A stretch of 64,000 nt of DNA from Zanthoxylum bungeanum (Eukaryota; Streptophyta; Magnoliopsida; Sapindales; Rutaceae), in the NCBI GenBank assembly GCA_019454045.1, contig SKCR01017747.1, positions 1 through 64,000 on the forward strand. The letters run 5' to 3'. The position numbers and the translations under genes were made by a program. Positions 21,463 through 33,458 of the stretch are shown in pieces; position 1 is the first letter of the stretch, and each line of letters starts with the position of its first letter. Under the pieces are notes generated by a model. It had not been told where the DNA came from, did no database searches, and worked only from the letters and a program-made list of their open reading frames with translations.

Positions 21463-22603
21463 TATGGGTGAGCAAAACCGGTTTCGGTTCCGGTTCCGTA
21501 TGGAACCGGAACCTACCGGAAAAAATCGGTTCTTAACTAAGTGGAACCAGAACCTACCCAATTAATTAGGGTACCCTATTAATCGGTTCCGGTCCGGTTC
21601 CGATCCGGTTCTGAATTACCCTATTCATCAACATTTACAGTATACCAAAGTACCAATCAGAATCATAATTTCTCATCTTATTGTTTATATTTCAAGTAAA
21701 TGACAAAGACCAAGCATACAAAAGAAGTTTAGGACAATGATCTCCCTAAACAAAAACATGAATTCGATTACAATATTCATTTATTCAACAACTTAGTACA
21801 ATAGATAGAAATAGCTTAATACAGAATAAGATGAGAAATTATGATTCTGATTAGCCATTGTACTAGGAACATCAAAAAGCCAAACCCATGAAAATACAAA
21901 TCATTCAATCGCATTGCAATTCAAACAACCAAATATTTATTCCAAAAATCCATCAGAACAATCAAACCCCATATCATGAATCTCTTCTATATTCCCAGTC
22001 TCTAGATTAAAATAACATTATATTAAAAAAATCAAATATCTATATGTCAAAGGCCTTAAATTTAAAAGGGTAAATGATATGAGTAATTGGGATTATTACC
22101 CGTGGTGTAGTAATTGGTTTGTACTTTGTACAATGGTCTTCTCTTTGCCAAGGAAGTTAAAGTTGATTTAGTCACCTTCTAAAGAAAAGATCAGGTAAAT
22201 GTGGAAATTGAGGCCACTGGTGTTGCCTTTGGGGCACTGTACGAGGGAGCTGAATGTGCCGTAGATGAAGTGAGTGGTGGAGCGCCATAACCATTTGAAG
22301 ACTGTGAAATTGCTTAGGGATTGTTCCAGAATGGAGAGAAGAAAGTGCAAAAGGGTGCTTATAAAAGTAATCAAAACGACGCCGTTTAGTTTAAAATTCG
22401 GGTAGACATTCGGTTCCAAAAATCGGTTCTATGGTCCGGTTCCGGTTCCAATCATTTTAGAACCGGAACCAGACAGATTAAAATCGGTTCCTACAATTTG
22501 GAACCGGAACCGGACCGGTTAAAACCGGTTCCGGTTCCAAACCCGGAAAATCGGTCCGGTTCCAACCGGTTCCGGGTAGACCTGGAACCGGTGCTCACCC
22601 CTA
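21463..22603. mobile_element. hAT-like non-autonomous DNA transposon
   Basis: 1141 bp flanked by 8-bp duplications GCCCCACT (21455-21462) and GCCCCATT (22604-22611), the length typical of hAT. Ends are TATGGGTGAGC and GCTCACCCCTA, giving inverted terminal GGGTGAGC. Both subterminal zones (about 21475-21620 and 22400-22590) are packed with GGTTCCGG / CCGGAACC motifs, which in hAT elements are transposase binding sites. The interior has a perfect 28-bp inverted repeat (21655-21682 with 21825-21852) and unique sequence at 22140-22380 with no convincing protein. There is no transposase, so it needs an enzyme in trans. Confidence 0.88.
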
Positions 22604-23111
22604 GCCCCATTCATATTCAAAATGCGAGTGGGCCCGCAAACACTTCTGGGCTCGGTTTTGCTAATTCCGAATTAACGAACTTCCGTCGCGACGTAATTAA
22701 ATAATTATGCCTAGCGAAATTACTATTCACATCGCTAACGAATTAATTCTAAATTAACTCATTTGTCCGAATTTTCGTTTAATATATCGAATATATCATT
22801 TTGTCGATTAATTCCAAATTAATCTTTCTCTCTCTTCAAATAGTACTTTATCCAAGATAAAGTGTCTCCGCGATTAATCCCAGATTAATCATGCTCGAAT
22901 CATATGTCATCGGTGAATCTTCGGGAAGCGACCCAAGAGATCCATGGTATGTTGGCAGTAAATACTGTCGTCGGACTATCCAAACACGTGCGTACCTCGT
23001 ACTACGTTTTTACCGATTTACGAGACAAGGTTGGCTTCTAGCAAAGCGCCATGCCTACCCAATTCTCCAGAAATATTCTTAATGGAATATACGATCTATA
23101 TCAGGCGTAAT

Positions 23112-24278
23112 TGTTGGGGTTGGTGCTCAGAGCGCCAATCCGGGCCGTATTTATGTCTGATTCATGAATACGAACATCCCCTTATTCCATAATATTACTT
23201 ATTTATGGTTGCACCTCTTGTTCTTATATACGTATTCGATCTGATTACGATTAGATTGAAACTAAATGTGGTTTAGTGATGTGTATATATTAGACAAAGG
23301 CCCGATAATATATAATGCAGTACACAGTTACAAAGTTAGTTGTAATTGACATTGGGAAGTGTCACTGCTATATGTATATTATCAAACATAGTTCCTGGTC
23401 AAGATTTGCTAACACGGGTCGGTTAGTCAAATCCGTTGAGACCGGTACATGTCGTATATCGAGACTTGGTCCGATGGTTTATCCCAATGAACCATGAGTC
23501 TAGGGAGACTCGTATAGACGTGTAGGTGTTTATAGTGGATAAACACTGAATGGCTCACCGAAGATTCTTAATGGATGGTACGCCAACGTCAATAAGAATC
23601 TTCTCGGGTTGAGTAGCATAGTGGTCCTTCGACTTGAGACACCACTGTGGATGTATGAGACATCCTCCACACTTAGATGGCAGTCACGTCACCGATCTAT
23701 TTAGATCAGACCTCCGCCTGTTCGTTGGGTGTGGATCGATCCTCAGGATATCCTGTGTGTGTCAAGATAGGATCCGTCAGTTCTGTGTACAGAGCATAGG
23801 TAGTCCATATATTATTAGCAGTCTGTTAAATCTGTGGCCACAGTATACATCGGAAGTAAGTCTGAGTGTTATTTAAAGATTGCTAATAGATACGTCGACG
23901 AGATAATACCTATAGAGATTTGACGTTTACATCTATATCTCTGGGATTATCTGGATACCTGTGACGGATGGATTATACGTATGCAATGACCTCGACCTGT
24001 ATGATTCAGCTCGTTTATCCGTGATCGTCATAATCTACGGGTGGATAGATTATGGACACGAAATTGGATTTCGTGACGGATATACCTGAATCTAGAGAGT
24101 CTCAATAATGAAACATACTCGTAGAGCACTAGAGCAACATTTATGAATAATGATGATTATTTATAAATCGTTTAATCGTTAAACGAAAAATACATGCGAA
24201 CGGGCCGAACCGTCATTTCCTAATTAATGTGTATTTGTATTTAATATATGATATTATTAAATACACATTAATACATAG
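23112..24278 (+). repeat. B-in 5' LTR, 3' part deleted
   Basis: Closely matches 28462-29631 with few differences. It then jumps directly into ATCAGAG of the primer site. The missing 1451 bp corresponds to 29632-31082 of the other LTR. The identical 80-codon open frames in both LTRs (from 23634 and 28987) are accidental. Confidence 0.92.
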
Positions 24279-27200
24279 TATCAGAGTGAGTCTGATTCTA
24301 GGCCTCCATAAATGATTAGCTTATTTTATTCAATGTTTAATCATGTTTTCTTGACTTTATACATGAATGTTATAATCTAATTTGATTAGATTTAGGGTGT
24401 ATGACACTTTATGAAATATCCCCGTTTAATAAGGTCTTATAGTAACTGGTATTTGGAATACTTGTTTCTTGGTCCGTCTTGTCAATACGGTTTATAAATA
24501 TCTTTTCGTTGACTACATCCGAGACCGTGCCTCTGCTGTGAGGATGTAGCTGATAGAAATTTATTTATGCCGAATGTATATTAGATACTAGATAAATTCA
24601 AGCGAAAGCGGAATCCTGAACGTGCCCTAGCTGTCAGGGTTACGCAAGTAACTTGAGTTTATCATTGACAAGTTTAACCTTGGTACGTCTCCTTGTGGGC
24701 CTGCCTTCGCAGCGACAACGAGAAATGGCCAGGACCGGAACCTTGGAGTCACTAGTGAGTGATTGACAATTAGTTGTCTACCTGTGAATATACGTAGGCG
24801 AGACCGTGCCTCTGCTGTGAGTCGAAATATATTCATGGGGTCCACTTCCCATTATAGAATTCGATTTAATTATTGAATTCTCTTTTTTCCGTTGGGGATT
24901 ACGGCATTACGTAAAAATAGTGGGAGGCACTGCTAAGTTTAAAATATTCCATAACTTAGGCAGTGTATGTTATTATGGAAATTGCCGCTTGTTTGTTTCC
25001 TTATTCTATTGTTTATATAGAATTAAACTTTTATTTACTGCACACATATTATGATATGTTATCTGACTAGACTCTTGGTTGCAGTCATTCTAGAATAGGT
25101 TCTAGATACTACTAGACTAGGATATTATTAGATTGGTCTAAACCATCGGGAACTATTGTTCCGATTTTCTTCAAAAATAAAGATGGTTAGTGACTTAGTT
25201 TCTAAGTCATGATAGATAATCTAGATAGATATCCCTTTAGGATATAATACTTTAGAGATAATAGTTTCTTATGCAGTAAGAATTGACTTGAATTAGTTCA
25301 TGTCTCGAGATTCTTGACTGGCATTTAGAAAGCCCTATTAGGTATTTGTTTATCTAGTAATGACGTTTCTAAGCTTTAATTACCTTTAGAGGTAATGTGT
25401 CTGACACAATTTGGTAATCAGTTATTTACAATTGTTGTGAATAGTTGAATGCAAATAGTAAAGCTAAAGAAAGGAGATGCGTATATTTGTGTATAGAAAA
25501 TATCGATTTTCACAATACTACAACTATAGGTATTGGATACCAGATCTCCCGTCTATTATTTGAAATATTGGTTAACGATTGTTTTGATATTTGATATCGG
25601 AACTTGCGACTATTGGATAGTCACTTGTTCTTTATAAACAATTGTTACATATTTTATAATAACTAGTAGTGTCATTGACGTAGAGATAAACATTAAGAAA
25701 AATTATTCGGTAAAGTAAATAATTTAGAACGGTGCTTTATGGATTTAATCACTTAAGCATTGGATGCTTATTCTGTATGGTGAAGGATGGTTTGATACTA
25801 GATCACACCACATATCCTTATCCATTTAATGAATATTGTATTCAGGAAAGTGATTAAGATCTCGTTTAACCAATGATTGTCATTGGACCACCAGATTTAT
25901 TTAACTGATACATTGGATGTATGTAGTTTAATGAATAATAATTGTTTAAGGTAGTTTTCTATACTTCGTAACTTAGTTGATGAATTGTCATAACTTAGTT
26001 ATGAGTTTCTGAAGGAACACATATTGAAAGTCTTGAAAGTATCAAGTACTTTCAATCTGTTCTGATGAAACGTAGATTGAACATTTTTGACTTGTTCAAA
26101 TATATTCAATCTAAAGGTTTTAGAGAATTCTATCCTCAAAATTCATAACATGTCTTTGAACTGTTCAAAGATCTTTGATACGATCAAACGTTTGAATTTA
26201 AAGCAATTAGTTCTAAGGTTATTTAGTGAATATGATTCATATTCAATATTATTCTTCCATGATTCCATCTTGATGGAATTGAGTAGTGGGAGCAATCGGA
26301 TCTTATATGATTTGGTTCGTTTGATATTGAATGTTACCGAATTAGTTTCAATACTCTTGGGGTTATACTCCAGTAACACTAATTCGTCTCTTTAATTAAT
26401 GTTCCATTATTTTTTACAGTTGCATATATGATATGTATAGGTAGAAAATTTGAATCTTGAAAAGTTTGAGATTTCAATCTTTCTTTTATATAATAGTTAT
26501 ATAATGGAAATTACTTACACCTCGGAGGTATAAGTAAAAGTTTATCGTTTATTAGTTTAATAGAATATTGTATTCTATTTAATAGAATATCTTTCCTACG
26601 ATTCTAAGTAATAAAATCGTTTATTACTTGGTGTGTAACATCAGATGTTAACTATTGTAGAAAAGACTTGACTTATTGAAGTCAAATGTGAGAATGATAA
26701 ATTATTAATGGAACTACGTAATTAATAAGATGAAACAACCTTATACATCTTCCGTACAAGTCCAATAGGATAACAGAATCATTCACGAGTATTTGATACT
26801 TAATGGTTCCGTTGTTTTCTTACTGAAGAAAAATTATCCTATAACTTATAATGGAAGCGATATTTGATATCGATTCTAGAAGTTCACCATTGAACCATAG
26901 ATCTAAGATTGTTCATAACTTACTACGATCAAGTTTTGAACTTGATTACGCTTTCATTATGAATTAGTTCATAAGATGTGCTAATTGTTTGCGCAGCGAA
27001 AGCATTGTGAGCTTATTAAAGGTTTGACATTTACAGTATGACAGTGAGAAATGTTATACTCAGCAATCTATTGTAGATTCTGAGAAAACTTATCTCTAGT
27101 CACACTAAATGAACAATTAAAGATATATTGGTTAATGTTGATAATAAACTGTATATTTTAGCTAAAGAATACAAAGTGGCGTTTTTGGATGACTTATTCA

Positions 27201-28461
27201 GATAAGGGATCAGTTGTGATTTCCTTATTTGAAAAGTTCATTCTGGAATGGCCCTAGAGTTTGTGTTCTGCTGAGATCGCAGTTTAGTGTGCTAGCTTAT
27301 AGAGCCTATTGTAGACTCGGATAAGTCTTCCAGAAATATGTGTTCTCTATTTTTGATATCATCAGATTGTCTGATCTTGTCAAAGTATAGAGAATACATA
27401 TGTGATTAGAAGGGTTAGTGGGAGCGTACATATTACTTTCTAGTGTTATATATCTTAACGACATTATCATTATTATAGTAATAATGAGATATTTGTAAGG
27501 TAAAAGATTTACCTAAGTCTTCTTTACTCCGTGAAAGCAGTGGGAGTAGTCTCTGTTATATTTGATATAAAGTTTTATATATGATATAAAACTCGGAGAC
27601 TTGTGAGTTACTCCTATTATTCATACATTAGATATGATCTAATAAAGGACATAACTATGCTATCTGTATGACAGTTAGTATAACTGTTGGACAGTTATTG
27701 TGTGTCTTATATAAATTATTCATATTTCGTAAAGATGATTCCTTTTTCGAAAGAGATGTTGATAGAATGTCTAATCAATTATGTATCATTTGATGATGAC
27801 ATAATAAATACTTTATTATGTGCGATTAAAGAAATCGATTTAATCGTAATGTTATGAGTTATTTTGATATCCTAAAGACCATAGGATGGATCTTGAAACA
27901 CGTTCTTTGTGATCTTTGAGATATTAAGAACGAGTTTCTAATTCATAGAGAATAGTCTGCAACCATTAGGGTCATATTAGTTTTGAGACTAATTATGACG
28001 TTAGACAGTCTACGTCATAAAGAGTCAGAAAAGATGCAGTGGGAGTGTCACGAAGGATTCTACTTTTTAGTGGAATCAAATGCAACTTTTGAAGTATTGA
28101 CTTATGAAGTTGCATAGTGACCTTATAAAATAGAAGTTTTAAATTGGTGTTGTGCTTGCGGTTGTCCTCATAGTATTTTTGGATTTGATCCCTAAATACT
28201 TGGACAACTTAGTAGCTGTAGCATAATACAGATATAGCATCCATTTCATATTAATGTAAAATTTAGATTCTACAAAATATGAATGATGCTGACTATGGGA
28301 AACGATAAAGTTTGTTTGACAAACTCGATATGTCATAGCGGACTTGTTTTTTTGTGCCTACCTCTTAAGTACTGGGTGAGCTTTTGAGGCCATGTGCATA
28401 CGATGCACATTGAGACGTGTATATGATACCGTGGATTGGCACTAGAGCAAGTGGGAGAAAT
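24279..28461 (+). other. B-in internal region, non-coding
   Basis: 4.2 kb, AT-rich, longest frame about 100 codons with no recognised domain. Six AGTGGGAG motifs (near 24919, 26286, 27417, 27540, 28040, 28450) and a perfect 22-bp direct repeat (24521-24542 and 24800-24821). The stretch from about 25125 to 27430 is conserved in order in B-out (43663-44990 and 56157 to about 57020), so it is a real family consensus and not random debris. Confidence 0.8.
28449..28461 (+). other. Polypurine tract of B-in
   Basis: AAGTGGGAGAAAT directly before the 3' LTR at 28462. It shares AAGTGGGAGA with the tract of family A. Confidence 0.85.
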
Positions 28462-31082
28462 TGTTAGGGTTGGTGCTCAGAGCGCCAATCCGGGCCGTAT
28501 TTATGTCTGATTCATGAATACGAACATCCCCTTATTCCATAATATTACTTATTTATGGTTGCACCTCTTGTTCTTATATACGTATTCGATCTGATTACGA
28601 TTAGATTGAAACTAAATGTGGTTTAGTGATGTGTATATATTAGACAAAGGCCCGATAATATATAATGCAGTACACAGTTACAAAGTTAGTTTGTAATTGA
28701 CATTGGGAAGTGTCACTGCTATATGTATATTATCAAACATAGTTCCTGGTCAAGATTTGCTAACACGGGTCGGTTAGTCAAATCCGTTGAGACCAGTACA
28801 TGTCGTATATCGAGACTTGGTCCGATGGTTTATCCCAATGAACCATGAGTCTAGGGAGACTCGTATAGACGTGTAGGTGTTTTTATAGTGGATAAACACT
28901 GAACGGCTCACCGAAGATTCTTAATGGATGGTACGCCAACGTCAATAAGAATCTTCTCGGGTTGAGTAGCATAGTGGTCCTTCGACTTGAGACACCACTG
29001 TGGATGTATGAGACATCCTCCACACTTAGATGGCAGTCACGTCACCGATCTATTTAGATCAGACCTCCGCCTGTTCGTTGGGTGTGGATCGATCCTCAGG
29101 ATATCCTGTGTGTGTCAAGATAGGATCCGTCAGTTCTGTGTACAGAGCATAGGTAGTCCATATATTATTAGCAGTCTGTTAAATCTGTGGCCACAGTATA
29201 CATCGGAAGTAAGTTCCGAGTGTTATTTAGAGATTGCTAATATACGTCGACGAGATAATACCTATAGAGATTTGACGTTTACATCTATATCTCTGGGATT
29301 ATCTGGATACCTGTGACGGATGGATTATACGTATGCAATGACCTCGACCTGTATGATTCAGCTAGTTTATCCGTGATCGTCATAATCTACGGGTGGATAG
29401 ATTATGGACACGAAATTGGATTTCGTGACGGATATACCTGAATCTAGAGAGTCTCAATAATGAAACATACTCGTAGAGCACTAGAGCAACATTTATGAAT
29501 AATGATGATTATTTATAAATCGTTTAATCGTTAAACGAAAAATACATGCGAACGGGCCGAACCGTCATTTCCTAATTAATGTGTATTTGTATTTAATATA
29601 TGATATTATTAAATACACATTAATACATAGTCAAATAAAGGTATTTGACATATATCATCAATATATGTATTGAGATATTTAAAGTAAATATAATACATAT
29701 ATTTGATATATTTGTATTTAATTAATTAATTAATTATTTAATTGTTAAATGATTAATATAATTAAAATATAAATATATCACCAAATGATAAAGTTAGGAA
29801 ATGATTATAAGTTGCAATTGTTGACTTATACATTAAAGGAAAAGGTTGTCAAATTGATTTTGACTTCTTAAGATATTTGTTCAAAATTGTTTGAAAAATA
29901 AAAATATTTTTTTCCTTTATTTTCTTTTAATTTCGGCCAATACACTTAATATATAAGAGATATATTTTTCTTAGTTGCATTTGTTGACTTAATTAAATAT
30001 CTATAAAGTGTTATTAAGATATTTTATCAAGTTGATTAAATGTAAAGTGAAATGAAAATGAAATTACAAAACTTGTATTTGCCTTTGTGAATTTCGGCCA
30101 AGGCAAGTTGGAAACAAGTATATATTGTTTTTCATTTCATTTCATTCTTAACCTAATACACTTTAAAGAAAAACTCCATTAATGGAAGCAAAGGAAGCTT
30201 GTGAGAAAGAAAGAAGAAATCAAAGAAAGCTTGGATTTTAGTAAGTTTTTCCAACTTGCTATTAGAAAGGAAAATGTTCCTTAGGATCTAGGCTTGAACA
30301 TATGATGTTCTTAGGTTATTTCTTTCTTTATTCCTTGTGTTTTTGTTGATGGAAGTTTTGATGGAGTGTTGAGCATGTATGATGAAGGAAGGTTGTGACT
30401 ATTGTAGTTATAAGCTTTCTTTTAAGGTTTTGGAAACCATGTTGCTAATCTAGAGTTGTTGACCCACTCTTAGATGACCTAGATTTGATCTTGAGTTGTT
30501 TCATTGTGTTGAGACTTTGATTGGATGGAAGAAACATGATTGAAGTAGTTGATTTAACCAATTTGGTCTAATTTGTCCAATTTGAAGAAATTGAAAAATT
30601 AGGGTTCATGACCAATTCCAAATTGGGGGTTTTCATATATGTTGTGTATTTGGATGTGTATATGATGCATATAAAGTTTCATGTTCATTGGATTACATCT
30701 TGATGTGTTTTGATGCATGAAATGACAAAGTGCACAAAATGGGTCCTAATTGGTGCATTCGGCCAAAGTGGGAAAATTGGGGATTTGGTTGCTTTTGGTG
30801 TTTTGATGTTTTGAACATGCTAAGTTCATCTTAGAAATGATTTAGAATCATTCAAAATTGATTAGATCAATTTCGGACTAAAATGGACAAAATACTAAAG
30901 TAAGGGTAATTTGGTAAATTCACTTAATATGATTTATTTGAATTTTATTTCATAATTTGATTATTGGATATTAAATAAATATGTTTATTTAATTAATCCG
31001 AGAAAAAGTTTTGAAATCGGAAGATTCGATCTTCCGCCGCTTCCGCTGCGCTTACCGGATTCTGCCCCTAAAAACCCCTACA
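28462..31082 (+). repeat. B-in 3' LTR (full length)
   Basis: 2621 bp, from TGTTAGGGTT to CCCCTACA, followed by TSD GTAAT. The second half (29632-31082) is absent from the other LTR. Around 29945-29960 is a TATATAAG-type TATA candidate, then a purine-rich leader-like stretch. No coding frame. Confidence 0.92.
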
Positions 31083-31916
31083 GTAATATACCGTAGTATT
31101 GTGTATTGAGATCCAGTATCAGATGTCACGTGCAAGGCCTGGGGCTGGAATAGTGTCTGCCCCGTACGAAGCACATATCGGATATCAAGCAACTAGTCTC
31201 TTTGAATCGGATAATCATGACCTTGTCATATTATCCCGATGGTTGCAACACAATAGGAACCAGTTCTGAATCCCTGCGTGATCATCTTCTCCATATGTAT
31301 GAAGTGATACTTCCGTCTTGACATCACATCCAATACACTAAAATTCTCAATAAGCCCAAAAGAGGCGTACAGAGAACCTGTTAAAACCCTGGACGACCAA
31401 AACCAAAGTTTACCGATTGTCGCAAGTACTAGCGATGCAAGTCTCAGGTTGAGACCAAATACACCTACCCTGAAGCGGACTCCCATAGACACATATACAT
31501 ACTACCAATGGGATTCCGCGGGGTCTATCCAGAGCGAAGCTGTTTTCCGTACCATCGGTAAAACACAACCTCCTATCACACTTGCATAAGTATCCAATAC
31601 TTAAATATATGAGAACTATGCCGTTATGCCCTCACAACGCGCACAAGTACAAGACTAGTCTATTCCGCATTATCGATGTCCAATCTCGATAATACTACGA
31701 CTAGGGATATTTAATGATTAAACCTTTATAGATTGATACTGTCTCATATCATCTCAATCCGGAACTAATCATAATGACTTTTACCATTTATATATCAAAG
31801 TAAATAAATTACAAAACGGTAAAAGGCAATTTCATTACAACATAGTTAATTTTGTACAAAAACACAATGTCTTTTATAAACAGTGACGCTATGGGTCATA
31901 ACTGTCCAACATTACT

Positions 31917-32488
31917 GACACGGGTCGGTTAGTAAAATTCGCTGAGACCAGTACATGTCATATATCGAGACTTGGTTCGATGGTTTATCTCAATTAACCA
32001 TGGGTCTCGGGAGACTCGTATAGACGTGTAGGTATTTATTTGATAAACATTGAACGACTTACCAAAGATTTCCTAATAGTTGGTACACCAACGTCAATAG
32101 GAATCTTCTCGAGTCGAGTAGTATAGTGGTCCTTCGACTTGAGATACCACTGTGGATATATGAGACATCCTTCACACTTTCATGGCAGTCACGTCACCAA
32201 TCTATTTAGATCAGACATCTGCCTGCTCGTTGGGTGTGAACCCATGCTCATGATATCATGTGAGTATTAGATAGAATCTATCAGTCCTGTGTACATGGCA
32301 TATGTATCATGTACGTATTTTTCGATCTAGTAAATCCATGGTCGTGGTATAATTCGGAAGTGAGTTGCGAGTGTTATTTAGATATAGTAAATTTGTAAGT
32401 CGATTATATTATACCTTAGGGAATTGACGTTCCTATCTACATCCTAGGTATAATATTGATAGCTTGTGACTGAAGGATTATACATATG
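31917..32488 (+). repeat. B-out 5' LTR, second piece
   Basis: Continues the alignment with B-in LTR after the A1 insertion (the GACACGGGTCGG region) and stops at TACATATG. There C2 begins and the rest of the B LTR is missing. Confidence 0.85.
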
Positions 32489-33458
32489 TGATCAGTGGTA
32501 AACACACACGTAACGCAAGCGCACGTATCGCTCAAGTAGTATAAAAATATCGATCCCACGAGGACTTAATTTCTATTATTGTTATTAATTATTGATTCTA
32601 TTTATTTACTAGTATCTAATTAAAGGGAGAAGAGAATGATTGCTTGATTGGTTGGTTGAATTTGGATTTGCTAAATAAATAAATAAATAAAAACACAAAA
32701 GAAAATACTAAGGAAAATAAACAAAAGACATAAACATATAGGGTTATGATTCCACATAATATTATTATAATGATGAATTGGTTCTCTTATATATGTGTAA
32801 TAAATCAGTTTGCTAACCTGGAACACGAAGATATACAAAAGCCTCTTCCGATTGTCAGATGCAAACACCCAAAATAACCCAATTAATCATATTCATATGT
32901 TAACCAAGTTATCTGAATTCATTAAGTTCAAGTTCCAATTATGGCTACCCCCGCCCGACATGTATATTCCTCTCCGGTAAGGAAATCTACCTAAGAGACT
33001 TTTACCCCAATGTGAGATAGTGAGCTATTGAATCTAAGGTTGAAACCTAAAATCTCTTTTCCAAGTTCATTTAAGTTTACCACATCAATCTTATTGGTGA
33101 TCAGGCAACAAAAAACATTAAGCTTAAGATTCAATAAACAAACCAAAGCATTAAACATAATATAATTAAATCAATTATTAAGCATGTGAATATTGTGTTT
33201 CATCACTTCCCTAGAATAAAAATAAAATGATTGGGGTTAGAGGATCCACCTTTAATATTTCAAATGTAGAAATCTCACTTTATTATAATATAGAAATTAT
33301 CAGTGTTACCCAATTAAGTCAAACCAACCATAAAGACGGTGTTATTATTTGTCCATAAACCAGTCATATAGGCGGTAATCATCTGTCACCTAAAGACCGA
33401 CCATATAGGCGGTGTCACATTATGTCAAATAAATAGATCCAGCCATTAAGGCGGTATC

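Larger units (their letters stand above)
23112..31082 (+). mobile_element. B-in: family B non-autonomous LTR element
   Basis: TSD GTAAT at 23107-23111 and 31083-31087, inside the A1 5' LTR. Ends are TGTTGGGGTT and AACCCCTACA. The 5' LTR is shortened (23112-24278), the interior is 24279-28461, and the 3' LTR is full length (28462-31082, 2621 bp). A remnant of a Met-tRNA primer site (ATCAGAG) and a polypurine tract mark it as Copia-type. The interior has no coding frame above background. It fits a large retrotransposon derivative (LARD) moved by another family's proteins. Confidence 0.92.
12803..31911 (-). mobile_element. A1: antisense Ty1/Copia element, carrying two later insertions
   Basis: TSD TTACT at 12798-12802 and 31912-31916. 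Its LTRs begin TGTTGG/TGTTGA and end CCAATA/CCAACA on the + strand. The antisense order is 5' LTR (20894-31911, interrupted), primer site, 2.2-kb leader, gag, pol, polypurine tract, 3' LTR (12803-14727). With the hAT element and B-in removed it is about 10.0 kb. Coding is nearly complete but carries four nonsense codons and two frameshifts, so it is recently dead. Confidence 0.95.
20894..31911 (-). repeat. 5' LTR of A1, interrupted by hAT and B-in
   Basis: LTR pieces are 20894-21462, 22604-23111 and 31083-31911, about 1.9 kb in all. They align end to end with 12803-14727. The two insertions are absent from that LTR and so came after A1. Confidence 0.93.

Noticed and set aside
22168..22419. 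83-codon minus-strand frame inside the hAT element
   Set aside because: Hydrophobic stretch only, no transposase motif. I keep only the idea of captured sequence as a finding.
23634..23876. 80-codon frame with Cys/His residues, repeated at 28987-29316
   Set aside because: Both copies lie in the B-in LTRs, and repetition reflects LTR duplication. No zinc-finger spacing.
26087..26395. 102-codon frame in the B interior, related to 44598-44789
   Set aside because: In B-out the same region has indels that break the frame, so no protein is conserved.
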